Source: Shimazuella soli (GTDB lineage: Bacteria; Bacillota; Bacilli; Thermoactinomycetales; Thermoactinomycetaceae). Taken from it: DNA of 64,000 bases. The stretch spans positions 20,197 to 84,196 of the forward strand of contig NZ_JAKWBN010000010.1 of the NCBI RefSeq assembly GCF_022511585.1, in the 5' to 3' direction. Position numbers and translations under genes: made by a program. The notes below the pieces were generated by a model, which worked only from the letters and a program-made list of their open reading frames with translations, made no database searches and had not been told where the DNA came from. Below, piece by piece: positions 45,962 through 54,102 of this stretch. Each line of letters starts with the position of its first letter. Position 1 is the stretch's first letter.

Positions 45962-46294
45962 GTGCTAGCATTTTTGCAAAAGACTGGTAAATCTCTTATG
46001 CTACCTGTAGCAAGTTTACTGGAGGAAAATGACAAAGAAATTGAAAACGCTTCCAACACAGAGGATAAGGCTGCTAAGGTTCTAGCTATGGTAGGTGGAA
46101 AAGAAAACATCGTAGATGTAGATGCTTGTATCACTCGACTACGCTTAGTTGTCAAAGATGATAAATTGACTGATGACGATGGACTGAGAAGCTTAGGAGC
46201 AGCAGAAATCATGAAATTGGGCAAAGGGGCAGTGCAAATCGTATTTGGTACCCAATCCGAACAAATACAAGATAAAATAAAGAAATTATTATAG
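45962..46294 (+). pseudogene. PTS glucose/GlcNAc EIICB reduced to N-terminal scar plus EIIB domain
   Basis: The ORF starts LAFLQKTGKSLMLPVA, which looks like the first residues of a glucose/GlcNAc-family EIIC permease. It then jumps to SLLEENDKEIENASN and a complete EIIB domain (AAKVLAMVGGKENIVDVDAC, with the phospho-cysteine in DACITRLRL, and SLGAAEIMKLGKGAVQIVFG). About 350 residues of membrane domain are missing, in frame. GTG start (or TTG at 45959) behind AAGGAGG. A soluble EIIB would still be made, but no sugar channel. Confidence 0.75.
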
Positions 46295-46309
46295 TATTGT
46301 GAGCGTGAA

Positions 46310-46577
46310 AACTCACGGTTTAAATCGTGAGATGAAAGCGAGCGTTGACGAGAGGAAGGAATTTTCTTTCACCAGTTCACCCTCTGAAAAAAGCAACTTT
46401 ACAAACAAGTATTCGCATGGTAATATATGTCTAGTCGCAACAGACGAAAACCAAGTTGTTCACGGCAGATAAGAAATCAACATAGGTAAACCGTGGGGCA
46501 CACAATGTTAGCTTGGTAATGAAATAGTCATGAGCTATCGTCCCAAGAATCCCACGGATTCATTCGTGTGATGAGTC
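46310..46577 (+). mobile_element. IS200/IS605-type remnant with omega-RNA-like right end
   Basis: A CTCACG/CGTGAG hairpin (46312-46331) opens the segment. From about 46487 it reads GTAAACCGTGGGGCACACA, then GTTAGCTTGGTAATG and GAGCTATCGTCCCAAGAATC, ending in the hairpin CCCACG...CGTGTG. I recognise this order as the 3' end of TnpB-type IS605 elements, where it forms the omega RNA scaffold. No transposase or TnpB frame remains, so it is a solo end or a PATE-like derivative. Confidence 0.65.
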
Positions 46578-46596
46578 AAAATAAAGATTTTACATT

Positions 46597-46617
46597 AGCC
46601 CTTAATCGGGCTTTTTT
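46597..46617 (+). terminator. Terminator of the PTS operon
   Basis: AGCCC/GGGCT stem with TTAATC loop followed by TTTTTT. Confidence 0.8.
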
Positions 46618-46651
46618 ACTATACTTCAAAGAGATGCCAATTACACAGGAG

Positions 46652-46688
46652 AAAAATACCTAGGCATTCTACTTGCTTAGGTATTTTT
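46652..46688. terminator. Bidirectional hairpin
   Basis: AAAAATACCTA and its exact complement with A- and T-runs outside, between the PTS operon and the converging kinase gene. Another hairpin (CCCTG/CAGGG core) lies at 46757-46789, closer to the kinase stop. Confidence 0.7.
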
Positions 46689-46854
46689 ACACTTTTAACA
46701 TCCTGCAACTTAAAACGAAGGATGTGAGGTTGGTAATCTGTTGATCCTTCTTTCCAAGCTAACCCTGTGAGCATCAGGGGTAGGCTTTTCAAGCTTACAT
46801 TAGAGAATTTGCAGTTTCATCCTACATTTATCGTTAGTTATTTAAATCACAAAT

Positions 46855-47751
46855 TTATAATTCCTTTGTTGCTAAATAATAAGCACCCTTTGTAGCCGGT
46901 ACTACATCAAGCATCCATGTGATGGGAACTTGAATTTTACTGGATAAATATTGTTTATAACTATCCATTACTTGTGGAATATGTTCAAAAATACTTCCAC
47001 TCAGAGCGATTATAATTTGATCGTCACAACCTAATTTTTTATAACAATTCCATGTCATACTTCCTAGTTTTTGACCCGCATCATACAATATTCTGCAAGC
47101 AATAGCATCTCCTGTATCAGCTAAGCGTGTTACTACTTTACTTAGCTTTGCAACCTCAGCTTTTGGTCTGCTATAAGCAAATAACTTAATATCTTGTGGA
47201 TCTGTATAGCCCATCTCTTCTAATAATGTGCTACTTAGTTGACATAATGGGAGAGACTCATCTGTTTCCAAAATCATCTGACGAAAAGCTTCCATCACAA
47301 TCCAATAGCCGCTACCTTCATCTCCTAGTAAATGGCCCCATCCCCCAGTGAAAACACTTTTATCCCCTCTAATTCCTACTGCAATCGCACCTGTACCAGA
47401 TATCGCTAAAATTCCATCCTTACCTTGTAACATGGCGGCGTGCGCAATAATCGAATCGTTTACTACACTAATTTTTGTCTGAAATTCATTTGTTATGATT
47501 TGAATGAGCTCATCTTTATTCTCAATTCCTTCACTGCCTGCAATCCCCAGATAGATATATTTGCAATTCTCTTTTCTAAGGTTTTCTTGAGCTTGATAGA
47601 TAGCTGCGAGAATATGTTTGGTTGCCTCTTTAAAATCAACCATTACATTACTGAAACCGCTCCTTCCCTCTCCCAACACATTCCCTTCTAAATCATAAGC
47701 GACTGCTACAGTTTTGGTACCGCCTCCATCAACACCGATCACATATTGCAA
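46855..47751 (-). CDS. BadF/BadG/BcrA-type sugar kinase, probable N-acetylglucosamine kinase
   Basis: A 298-residue ASKHA-fold kinase: VIGVDGGGTKTVAVAYDLEG (phosphate-1), LGIAGSEG, VVNDSIIAHAAMLQGKDGIL (Asp), AISGTGAIAVGIRG (phosphate-2), GDEGSGYWIVMEAF and ALSGSIFEH (adenosine). This is the pattern of N-acetylglucosamine kinase in this family. TTG start behind AAGGGTG. It lies beside the nag genes on the opposite strand and could phosphorylate GlcNAc released from wall recycling, bypassing the PTS. Confidence 0.85.
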   Translation of the reverse strand: MQYVIGVDGGGTKTVAVAYDLEGNVLGEGRSGFSNVMVDFKEATKHILAAIYQAQENLRKENCKYIYLGIAGSEGIENKDELIQIITNEFQTKISVVNDSIIAHAAMLQGKDGILAISGTGAIAVGIRGDKSVFTGGWGHLLGDEGSGYWIVMEAFRQMILETDESLPLCQLSSTLLEEMGYTDPQDIKLFAYSRPKAEVAKLSKVVTRLADTGDAIACRILYDAGQKLGSMTWNCYKKLGCDDQIIIALSGSIFEHIPQVMDSYKQYLSSKIQVPITWMLDVVPATKGAYYLATKEL

Positions 47752-48124
47752 CTAGAACACCCTTCCTCTTCTTGAAAGCAAAAGTTCTTGCCTGTTTTTT
47801 TATACTTGTAAGATTCGTATTAGTCAAGAATTTTTCTTACTATACTTTCTTACCATGGTTCATCTCATCTCGCAATGCAATTTCTCTTGCTTATCTATTT
47901 TCGTCTTCTTTCATTTGGTATTCCAATATACATCATTAAAATTACACAAAAAGAACTAAATTTAGCATACCGAATTACAACCTGAAACTCAAAAAGAAAT
48001 TTTTACCCCTTGATTTATCCTTTATTCATGGAAATGAAAACATCAGCTATGATATACTTTTATTTGTAATAAAAGAAAACACGTGAAGACTCTTATTTCA
48101 ATCCCATGTGAAAGGTTTGGTTTC
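47752..48124. other. Intergenic region between the kinase and yvbH-like genes
   Basis: About 370 bp of AT-rich divergent spacer. A TATGAT with a weak TTCATG 17 bp upstream precedes the yvbH-like gene. I see no ORF, repeat or terminator. Confidence 0.4.
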
Positions 48125-48739
48125 ATGTTTGGAAAAGTAGCTGCAGATGTATTAGGTTTAAGCAATGTAGGAACAGTAATAAAACCTGCTGATTATGATA
48201 AGGTAGACTCAGATGATTATGTCATGCACGAAGATGGGGAAAAAATATTTTTCCTTATCAAATCCAAATCAGATGAGTACTGCTTTACAAATAAAGCACT
48301 TATTCATTTAGATGGCACAAGTGCAGTGAGCAAAAAACGTACATTATATCGATATGATTATTATCAAAATCATATTTCCAATGTTTCTCTTGAAACCGCT
48401 GGGACTGTTGACTTAGATGTGGAGCTTAAGTTTAAGTTAGGATCTGAATTATACAGCATTGACGTACAAAAAAAACAGTTGGAAGATGTCAAAGACTTAT
48501 ATAAAGCATTAATAAAAATAGCCGAAATTACCAAAGATAACGCTAGCTATCTACAATTTTCCGAGCAAAGCCTGAACATAGCTTCTACTACTCTCAGCCG
48601 CATTACAAGTGCAGAAAGCAATGTTGTTAACCAATTTAAAGAATTAAACGAATTTGCTTTTACATGGTTGAAAGAGAAAAAGCAAACCTATGTTGTTAAA
48701 GATTTCGGATTTGTATTTGAAAAATATATCAACAACTAA
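48125..48739 (+). CDS. YvbH-like bacterial PH-domain protein
   Basis: A 204-residue protein. The N-terminal part is a bacterial pleckstrin-homology domain (YVMHEDGEKIFFLIKSKSDE, YCFTNKALIHLDGTSAVSKK) and the C-terminal part a helical YvbH extension ending VKDFGFVFEKYINN. Closely like YvbH of B. subtilis. Function unknown. I take ATG at 48125 behind AAAGG. An upstream in-frame GTG at 48083 lacks a site. Strong terminator follows. Confidence 0.85.
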   Translation: MFGKVAADVLGLSNVGTVIKPADYDKVDSDDYVMHEDGEKIFFLIKSKSDEYCFTNKALIHLDGTSAVSKKRTLYRYDYYQNHISNVSLETAGTVDLDVELKFKLGSELYSIDVQKKQLEDVKDLYKALIKIAEITKDNASYLQFSEQSLNIASTTLSRITSAESNVVNQFKELNEFAFTWLKEKKQTYVVKDFGFVFEKYINN

Positions 48740-48742
48740 AAT

Positions 48743-48774
48743 AGAAGACCAATCCAAATGTGGATTGGTCTTCT
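48743..48774 (+). terminator. Terminator of the yvbH-like gene
   Basis: Perfect 14-bp stem (AGAAGACCAATCCA and its complement) with an AATG loop, then AACTTTCTTTT. Confidence 0.88.
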
Positions 48775-48841
48775 AACTTTCTTTTGCTTTATATCCCTTC
48801 AGCAAATCAAGTAGCTAATTATCCTATTTACATCGAATTTC

Positions 48842-49285
48842 TCAAATCCAACGATTGATGGTTTTCTCATATTCTACTTGTTCTGCTTCTGGGAACCAAA
48901 GTGCTAGTTCTCGTTCAGCGCTTTCAAGAGAGTCAGAGCCATGAATGATGTTCATGCCAACACTTATACCAAAATCACCACGAATCGTACCAGGCTGCGC
49001 ATCAGAAGGATTTGTTTTCCCCATCATTAGACGTGCTGTAGCAATTACATTATCTCCAGCTAATACAAAGGCGAATACTGGGCTAGAAGTAATAAAATCA
49101 ACCAACTCTCCAAAGAAAGGACGTTCTTTGTGCTCAGCATAATGTTTTTCGGCTAATTCATTAGAAACGCTCATTAGTTTCGCACCTAGAAGTTGAAAAC
49201 CTTTTTTTTCAAAACGAGAAACAATTTCTCCTACGAGTCCACGTTGTACTCCATCAGGCTTAATCATAATAAAAGTTTTTTCCAT
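48842..49285 (-). CDS. ndk: Nucleoside diphosphate kinase
   Basis: A 147-residue kinase equalising NTP pools. [20 protein letters not shown] start, phospho-histidine in [15 protein letters not shown]. Start at 49285 behind GGAGG. It follows hepT in the same direction, as in the B. subtilis region. Confidence 0.98.
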   Translation of the reverse strand: MEKTFIMIKPDGVQRGLVGEIVSRFEKKGFQLLGAKLMSVSNELAEKHYAEHKERPFFGELVDFITSSPVFAFVLAGDNVIATARLMMGKTNPSDAQPGTIRGDFGISVGMNIIHGSDSLESAERELALWFPEAEQVEYEKTINRWI

Positions 49286-49360
49286 GAAAAATCCTCCAAT
49301 AGTATGTATGATAACGTTCCACATTGTATCAAGCATAGATCAGAAACGCAATATTTCCGC

Positions 49361-50335
49361 TTAATAATTTCTACCAACAATAAATTCTGCTAGCATTTTT
49401 AACAGATTTTGTTCATGAACAGATGGTAATTTTTCTAGCTCTCGCAAGGCTTTGTTTAAATATTGTTTTGATAAATCTAGTGTGAATTCATTTCCACCAG
49501 CTTTTATTACAAGATCAAGTACATCAACATTGAACGGTTCTCGTCCCTTCGTAGCTAGGAAATCTTCTATTACTTTCCGTTCTTCTGAAGGTAAATTTTT
49601 TAATGCATATATCACTGGTAATGTTACATTACCTTGTTTTAAATCACTTCCAGCTGGCTTACCTAATGTCTTTTCATCTCCAGTAAAATCAAGTACATCG
49701 TCGGTTAATTGGAAGGCCATGCCAACATAATACCCGTATCGCTTCAAATGCCGTGCAATTCGGGGAGTAGCATGACTTACCAAGGCACCTAAATAACAAC
49801 TGATGGACATTAAAAGCGCTGTTTTTCGTTTAATGCGAGATAAATACTGTTTGAGAATAAGATTAGGATTATATAAATCCTGAATTTGATCAATTTCTCC
49901 TCGACACATGAGAGATATTGACTTCGATAACTCTTGATGAAATTGCGGAATAGTTATATTCGAAATAATCGAAAGTGCACGAGAAATAATATAATCCCCT
50001 GTATACATTGCCACACGATTATCCCAACGCGCTTTTACAGTTTCCTGACCTCTGCGCAAGGAAGCATTGTCGATCACATCATCATGCACCAATGTTGCCA
50101 TATGTATTAATTCCAGAGCAACTGCTACATCAATCACTTGTTGTTTGTTTGATGTTACTCCAAATCTCCCTGATAACAGTACAAAAACCGGGCGCATTCT
50201 TTTACCACCAGCCCGGAGTAGATGAGTAGATGATTCACGTAGTTCCAGCAGATTTGTGTCCATCGATTGGGTTAGCAAATCTTCTACTACTTCTAGATCT
50301 TTTTTTATATGTCTATAAATGCTTGCTAGTCGCAA
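49361..50335 (-). CDS. hepT: Heptaprenyl diphosphate synthase component II
   Basis: A 324-residue trans-prenyltransferase making the C35 menaquinone side chain with HepS. First aspartate-rich motif LVHDDVIDNASLRRGQ, second FQLTDDVLDFTGDEK. Start TTG at 50335 behind AGGG with normal spacing. A GTG three codons earlier is possible. Component I (hepS) is three genes upstream in the same operon. Confidence 0.95.
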   Translation of the reverse strand: MRLASIYRHIKKDLEVVEDLLTQSMDTNLLELRESSTHLLRAGGKRMRPVFVLLSGRFGVTSNKQQVIDVAVALELIHMATLVHDDVIDNASLRRGQETVKARWDNRVAMYTGDYIISRALSIISNITIPQFHQELSKSISLMCRGEIDQIQDLYNPNLILKQYLSRIKRKTALLMSISCYLGALVSHATPRIARHLKRYGYYVGMAFQLTDDVLDFTGDEKTLGKPAGSDLKQGNVTLPVIYALKNLPSEERKVIEDFLATKGREPFNVDVLDLVIKAGGNEFTLDLSKQYLNKALRELEKLPSVHEQNLLKMLAEFIVGRNY

Positions 50336-50353
50336 ATTCCTCACCCTGTTAGC

Positions 50354-51190
50354 TTAGATGTGTACAGGTAGATCCAAAACTTCAATTTTCACTTCATCTT
50401 TTATCAATCCAGTAAGCTTTGCATAGTGAAAGTAAGTAGCTAAACCACGTTGTTCTTCTGGACCAAAATTATAATTAAGCCCAGCATAATATTTTTTCCA
50501 ATCAGCTACTTCTCCTCCTAATTGTCTCCTCGCTTCTTGAATAACTGGAATCGGTTCCTGTTGTCCAAGCTTTTTTGCTTGTAAAAATCGTTGATAGATG
50601 AGTGAAAGCATCTCCTGTCTTTCCTCTGCCACACGACGGTTTACCGCCCAGACTGCAAAAGTCATTGGTAGACCTGTTTCTTTATACCATTGTAATCCTA
50701 GATCAAACACATAATATTTTGTATTGGACCAATTTGCGCGGAGAGCATCGTCACCTATTAACAAGGCAGCATCCGCAACCTCCATCATCTTGTCTAAGTT
50801 TGGTTCTTGGGTTGTATAACTGGGTGAACCATTTGCAAAGTGCTCTAATAAAATTTTAAGTAAATGAATCGAAGTTGCTGATGTATTGGTTAATGCTATT
50901 TTTCCATCTTTCACCGCTGAAAACTCATCTTTTTTGCTAAACAAAAAAATAGAGCCAACTGGACCTTTTGCACTAACTGATATATCTGGCATGATAACAT
51001 ACTTCGGATAATCATGAGCGTAAGCAAAGGAAGAAATCGGACCCATATCAATCCTGCCATCTGCCATGGATTGATTTAACTTAGATGGAACTTGAGGAAT
51101 GAGTTCCACCGATAAATCAGAAAAATGGAAGTAGTGGTATAGCGGTAAAATGTTTGTAAATGCAATTTTCCCAATGCGTATTAACTTCAT
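50354..51190 (-). CDS. mqnA: Chorismate dehydratase, futalosine menaquinone pathway
   Basis: A 278-residue periplasmic-binding-protein-like enzyme (LIRIGKIAFTNILPLYHYF, GRIDMGPISSFAYAHDYPKY, GPVGSIFLFSK, LLIGDDAL) that turns chorismate into 3-enolpyruvylbenzoate, the first step of the futalosine route. Start at 51190 behind AAAGGTGG. It overlaps the end of mqnP by 16 bp after reannotation from the stop at 51205, so the two are coupled. Its presence among hep and menG genes indicates menaquinone made by this alternative route. Confidence 0.9.
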   Translation of the reverse strand: MKLIRIGKIAFTNILPLYHYFHFSDLSVELIPQVPSKLNQSMADGRIDMGPISSFAYAHDYPKYVIMPDISVSAKGPVGSIFLFSKKDEFSAVKDGKIALTNTSATSIHLLKILLEHFANGSPSYTTQEPNLDKMMEVADAALLIGDDALRANWSNTKYYVFDLGLQWYKETGLPMTFAVWAVNRRVAEERQEMLSLIYQRFLQAKKLGQQEPIPVIQEARRQLGGEVADWKKYYAGLNYNFGPEEQRGLATYFHYAKLTGLIKDEVKIEVLDLPVHI

Positions 51191-51204
51191 TTCCACATCC
51201 ACCT

Positions 51205-52071
51205 TTATCGAAATAACACATCTATCATCATAAAACAAAATACGATAATGCTCAAAACCCCATTCATAGTGAAAAATGCAGTATTCAAACGGGAAAGGTC
51301 ATCATGTGAGACGATAGAGTGTTCATAGATAAGAATGAGCAATGCGACAATGACTCCTAAACCAAAGTAAACTCCAAGATCCGTCATCCAAAGAAGCCCA
51401 AATAATCCAAGAGCAGTTCCGATATGCATGAAGGATGAAATCTGCAAACCTCTTTTAACTCCAAATCGAACAGGAATGGAATGAAGCCCTTCTTTTTTAT
51501 CAAATTCTACATCTTGACAAGCATAAATAACATCAAATCCACCTATCCACAATGCGACTGTTAAAAAGAGCAGTATTCCTTTGATATCAATCTGTCCCGT
51601 AGTCGCAATCCAACCACCTAATGGTCCCAAACCTGTTGCTATACCAAGCACCAAATGGCATGCCCATGTAAAACGCTTTGTATAAGAATAGAAAACCAAA
51701 AAAAACACCGCAATTGGCAATAATTCTACAGCTAACATGTTTAACTGAAAAGCTGCAATAAACAATACAAGAAAGGAAACAATCACAAAACCCCAAGCAA
51801 AGGTGACGGAAATGAGCCCCTTTGGAATATGCCTATTTGCGGTTCTGGGATTTTTTGCATCAACTTGGCGATCAATAATTCGATTTAATGCCATTGCTGC
51901 ACTTCTAGCACCAATCATTGCGATTGTAATCCAAAAGATTTGCATCCATGAAGGAAAATATCCATTTACCTCTAGGCTTCCTAGAACAGCTCCTAAATAG
52001 GCAAATGGAAGCGCAAAGATAGAATGCTCGAATTTGATCATGTCTAGGACCAATTTTAGTTTTTTTACCAT
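51205..52071 (-). CDS. mqnP: UbiA-family prenyltransferase (probable MqnP)
   Basis: A 288-residue membrane prenyltransferase with about eight helices. First Asp-rich motif NRIIDRQVDAKNPRT, second YACQDVEFDKKEGLHS. Close in pattern to the 4-hydroxybenzoate-type enzymes that act as MqnP, attaching the polyprenyl chain in the futalosine pathway. ATG start behind AGAAGG. Located between menG and mqnA, fitting that step. Confidence 0.88.
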   Translation of the reverse strand: MVKKLKLVLDMIKFEHSIFALPFAYLGAVLGSLEVNGYFPSWMQIFWITIAMIGARSAAMALNRIIDRQVDAKNPRTANRHIPKGLISVTFAWGFVIVSFLVLFIAAFQLNMLAVELLPIAVFFLVFYSYTKRFTWACHLVLGIATGLGPLGGWIATTGQIDIKGILLFLTVALWIGGFDVIYACQDVEFDKKEGLHSIPVRFGVKRGLQISSFMHIGTALGLFGLLWMTDLGVYFGLGVIVALLILIYEHSIVSHDDLSRLNTAFFTMNGVLSIIVFCFMMIDVLFR

Positions 52072-52086
52072 GATGATTACCTTCTT

Positions 52087-52818
52087 CTATTTGTAGCCTA
52101 TGTGTAGAGCGGTAATGCCCCCTGATAAAGGATACACCTCTACATCAGAAAATCCAACCTCTTCCTTCATCATTTTTTCTAATTCTTTATAATCAGGAAA
52201 AGTTAAAAGTGATGTAGGCAGCCATTTGTATTGCTCATAACGATTGACAAATAGTTTACCCAATAGAGGTAGAATACGACCAAAATAAAAGAAATAAAGA
52301 GCACGAAATGGTTTCCAAGTCGGCTTCGATAATTCCAAGGAGACTACTTTTCCTCCCGGCTTGACCACTCGCTTCATTTCTTGTAAAACTTTTACTACAT
52401 CGGGAACATTTCGCAAAGCAAATCCAATTGTAGCAAAGTCAAAAGTATTGTCTGGATATGGCAATTCCAATGCATTACCTTCTATAAGATTAACATTGTC
52501 TTGCATTCCTTCTTTTTCTAACTTAGACAATCCCATTGCCAGCATTTTAGAACTAAAATCCAGCCCAATTATACTTCCTGTTTTAGAGGCTTTGGCCAGT
52601 GCAATCGTCCAATCACATGTTCCACAGCATACATCGATAGCAGAATCTCCCCCGCCAACATTCATTTTTTTCATCGCAAATTTTCTCCATGCACGATGAC
52701 GACGAAAACTTAGGATGCTATTCATTCGATCGTAATTTTCTGCGATATCTTCAAAAACTTGATGAACATATTTTTCTTTTTCAGTACCTTGGAGAGGAAC
52801 TACCTTTGTATCCTTCAA
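52087..52818 (-). CDS. menG: Demethylmenaquinone methyltransferase
   Basis: A 243-residue SAM methyltransferase of the UbiE/MenG family for the last menaquinone step. Motif I is DVCCGTCDWTIALAK, and the family block is NTFDFATIGFALRNVPD then VSLELSKPT. TTG start that overlaps the hepS stop as TTGA, behind AAGGAGG. Same operon as the hep and mqn genes. Confidence 0.95.
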   Translation of the reverse strand: MKDTKVVPLQGTEKEKYVHQVFEDIAENYDRMNSILSFRRHRAWRKFAMKKMNVGGGDSAIDVCCGTCDWTIALAKASKTGSIIGLDFSSKMLAMGLSKLEKEGMQDNVNLIEGNALELPYPDNTFDFATIGFALRNVPDVVKVLQEMKRVVKPGGKVVSLELSKPTWKPFRALYFFYFGRILPLLGKLFVNRYEQYKWLPTSLLTFPDYKELEKMMKEEVGFSDVEVYPLSGGITALHIGYK

Positions 52819-53471
52819 TGAATTGCCTCCTTATCCAACAACATCTGATATAGGACAGATTGGACACTTTCTGGCTCAATAGACTCCATACATTTTAAGA
52901 AGGCAGCTCGTCCCATCTTGGGAGTCCGATGATGATCCAAATGAAGATAGTAAGAAAGGAGTGAGCACCATTCTACCTGCTTGTGAACATGAAAAAAATC
53001 GGCAAGTGCCGTGAGCAGTTGATGTCCTGTCCAGTCTTCCTGTTTAAATGGATCAAAGGTACCATCGATATGATGTTGCATATTTGCCTCACAAATTTGA
53101 CTAGCAGTTCTAGATAGTACTTGCATTCCTTCTATTTCATTGTGATGTGCAAGTGTCTTATAAAATAAACTACTATAATAGTCACCAGCTAATATGGATA
53201 ACTGCTTCTTCTGAAAGACATCTACATCCTTTTCATCTTCCAAGGACACTTGTTCATGCACAACGATCCCCATACGCAATAATGCTGTAGAAACGCAATA
53301 TGAGATGATACGTTGTGGCTTTTCTTGGATAGATGTTAACATAAGTTGAAGAATTTTTATAAATAATTTCGGAATTTTAGGCCTCCCACATTTCTCCAAT
53401 AAATAAGAATGGCCTGTTAGTTGATTGAGATGAAGAATTATCTCCTCTTGTGTTTTATGTATGGACGTCAT
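52815..53471 (-). CDS. hepS: Heptaprenyl diphosphate synthase component I
   Basis: A 218-residue all-helical subunit. Catalytic Asp motifs are absent as expected for component I. Segments such as LRMGIVVHEQVSLEDEKD, LSILAGDYYSSLFYKTLAHH and ICEANMQHHID match the HepS family. It forms the heterodimer with HepT. ATG start behind AGGAGG. First gene of the menaquinone cluster, downstream of mtrB. Confidence 0.88.
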   Translation of the reverse strand: MTSIHKTQEEIILHLNQLTGHSYLLEKCGRPKIPKLFIKILQLMLTSIQEKPQRIISYCVSTALLRMGIVVHEQVSLEDEKDVDVFQKKQLSILAGDYYSSLFYKTLAHHNEIEGMQVLSRTASQICEANMQHHIDGTFDPFKQEDWTGHQLLTALADFFHVHKQVEWCSLLSYYLHLDHHRTPKMGRAAFLKCMESIEPESVQSVLYQMLLDKEAIH

Positions 53472-53578
53472 TAAAGCGTCCTCCTATATTTGCTATATCC
53501 CCGATAGTATACCATAATTCAATAACAAAAAGCATTTGTCACAAATTTGTAAATCCAGCAATGAGTTGATTACATAAG

Positions 53579-53607
53579 AATAGCCAGAGTATATCACTCT
53601 AGCTATT
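53579..53607 (-). terminator. Terminator after mtrB
   Basis: AATAGCCAGAGT/ACTCTAGCTATT stem (one mismatch) with ATATC loop, 8 bp after the mtrB stop. The T-run is weak. Confidence 0.6.
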
Positions 53608-53615
53608 AAATCAAC

Positions 53616-53834
53616 TTATTCATCTGTATCTACAACGCCAAATGAGGTAATAATTTCAGCTTTTCCACGAATTTTCACAGCAGATGTATGTTCTGTAAAC
53701 TGCGCGATCATCACTTCACCTTTGTCCAACTTTTCCGAGTGATGAAAACGGGTGTCTTTTCCTCGTGTAAGACCTATGACGTTGACACCATTTTCTTTTG
53801 CTTTTATAACAAAATAGTCTACATGATTTCCCAT
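53616..53834 (-). CDS. mtrB: TRAP, trp RNA-binding attenuation protein
   Basis: A 72-residue TRAP subunit ([57 protein letters not shown]). Eleven copies form a ring that binds tryptophan and then GAG/UAG repeats in trp leaders. RBS AGGG after a small CCCA-GCAC-TGGG hairpin. In B. subtilis it follows mtrA (folE) directly. Here a tRNA gene and its terminator lie between. Confidence 0.97.
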   Translation of the reverse strand: MGNHVDYFVIKAKENGVNVIGLTRGKDTRFHHSEKLDKGEVMIAQFTEHTSAVKIRGKAEIITSFGVVDTDE

Positions 53835-53860
53835 TTTTCAAACCCTCCCAGCACTGGGTA

Positions 53861-53896
53861 AAAAAAATCCTCCCAATGAGGGAAGGGATTTTTTTG
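53861..53896 (-). terminator. Terminator after tRNA-Pro
   Basis: A stem of CCC...GGGAGGA with TCATT loop, flanked by A- and T-runs, starts right after the tRNA CCA and ends 27 bp before the mtrB start. Transcripts reaching mtrB must read through it. Confidence 0.75.
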
Positions 53897-53971
53897 GTCG
53901 GGCTAGCCAGATTCGAACTGACGACCTCTTGCGCCCCATGCAAGCGCGCTACCAAGCTGCGCCATAGCCCG
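53895..53971 (-). tRNA. tRNA-Pro (anticodon GGG)
   Basis: On the minus strand the sequence folds as a full cloverleaf. The acceptor is CGGGCTA/TAGCCCG with an encoded CCA. The D arm contains AGCTTGGTAGCGC. The anticodon stem is CTTGC/GCAAG with loop ATGGGGC, so the anticodon is GGG. The T arm is TTCGAAT within GTCAG/CTGGC. Confidence 0.93.
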
Positions 53972-54008
53972 TTATACATGATTTCTTAATTCTAAGAGAA
54001 CAGATATC

Positions 54009-54037
54009 ATTTTATAACGAGCATATCCTTGTGTCAA
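54009..54037 (-). promoter_or_regulatory. Promoter of tRNA-Pro
   Basis: Minus strand: perfect TTGACA (54037-54032), 17-bp spacer, TAAAAT (54014-54009), about 30 bp upstream of the tRNA. Confidence 0.85.
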
Positions 54038-54102
54038 GTGCAAAAAGAAAACCTGTTTGAAAATTGGAATTGATATAAATCTATCCTCTTCGTCAGTAAA
54101 AG

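Noticed and set aside
53895..53971. tRNA-Pro as an integration site of a genomic island
   Set aside because: No integrase gene and no duplicated tRNA 3' end are seen near it.
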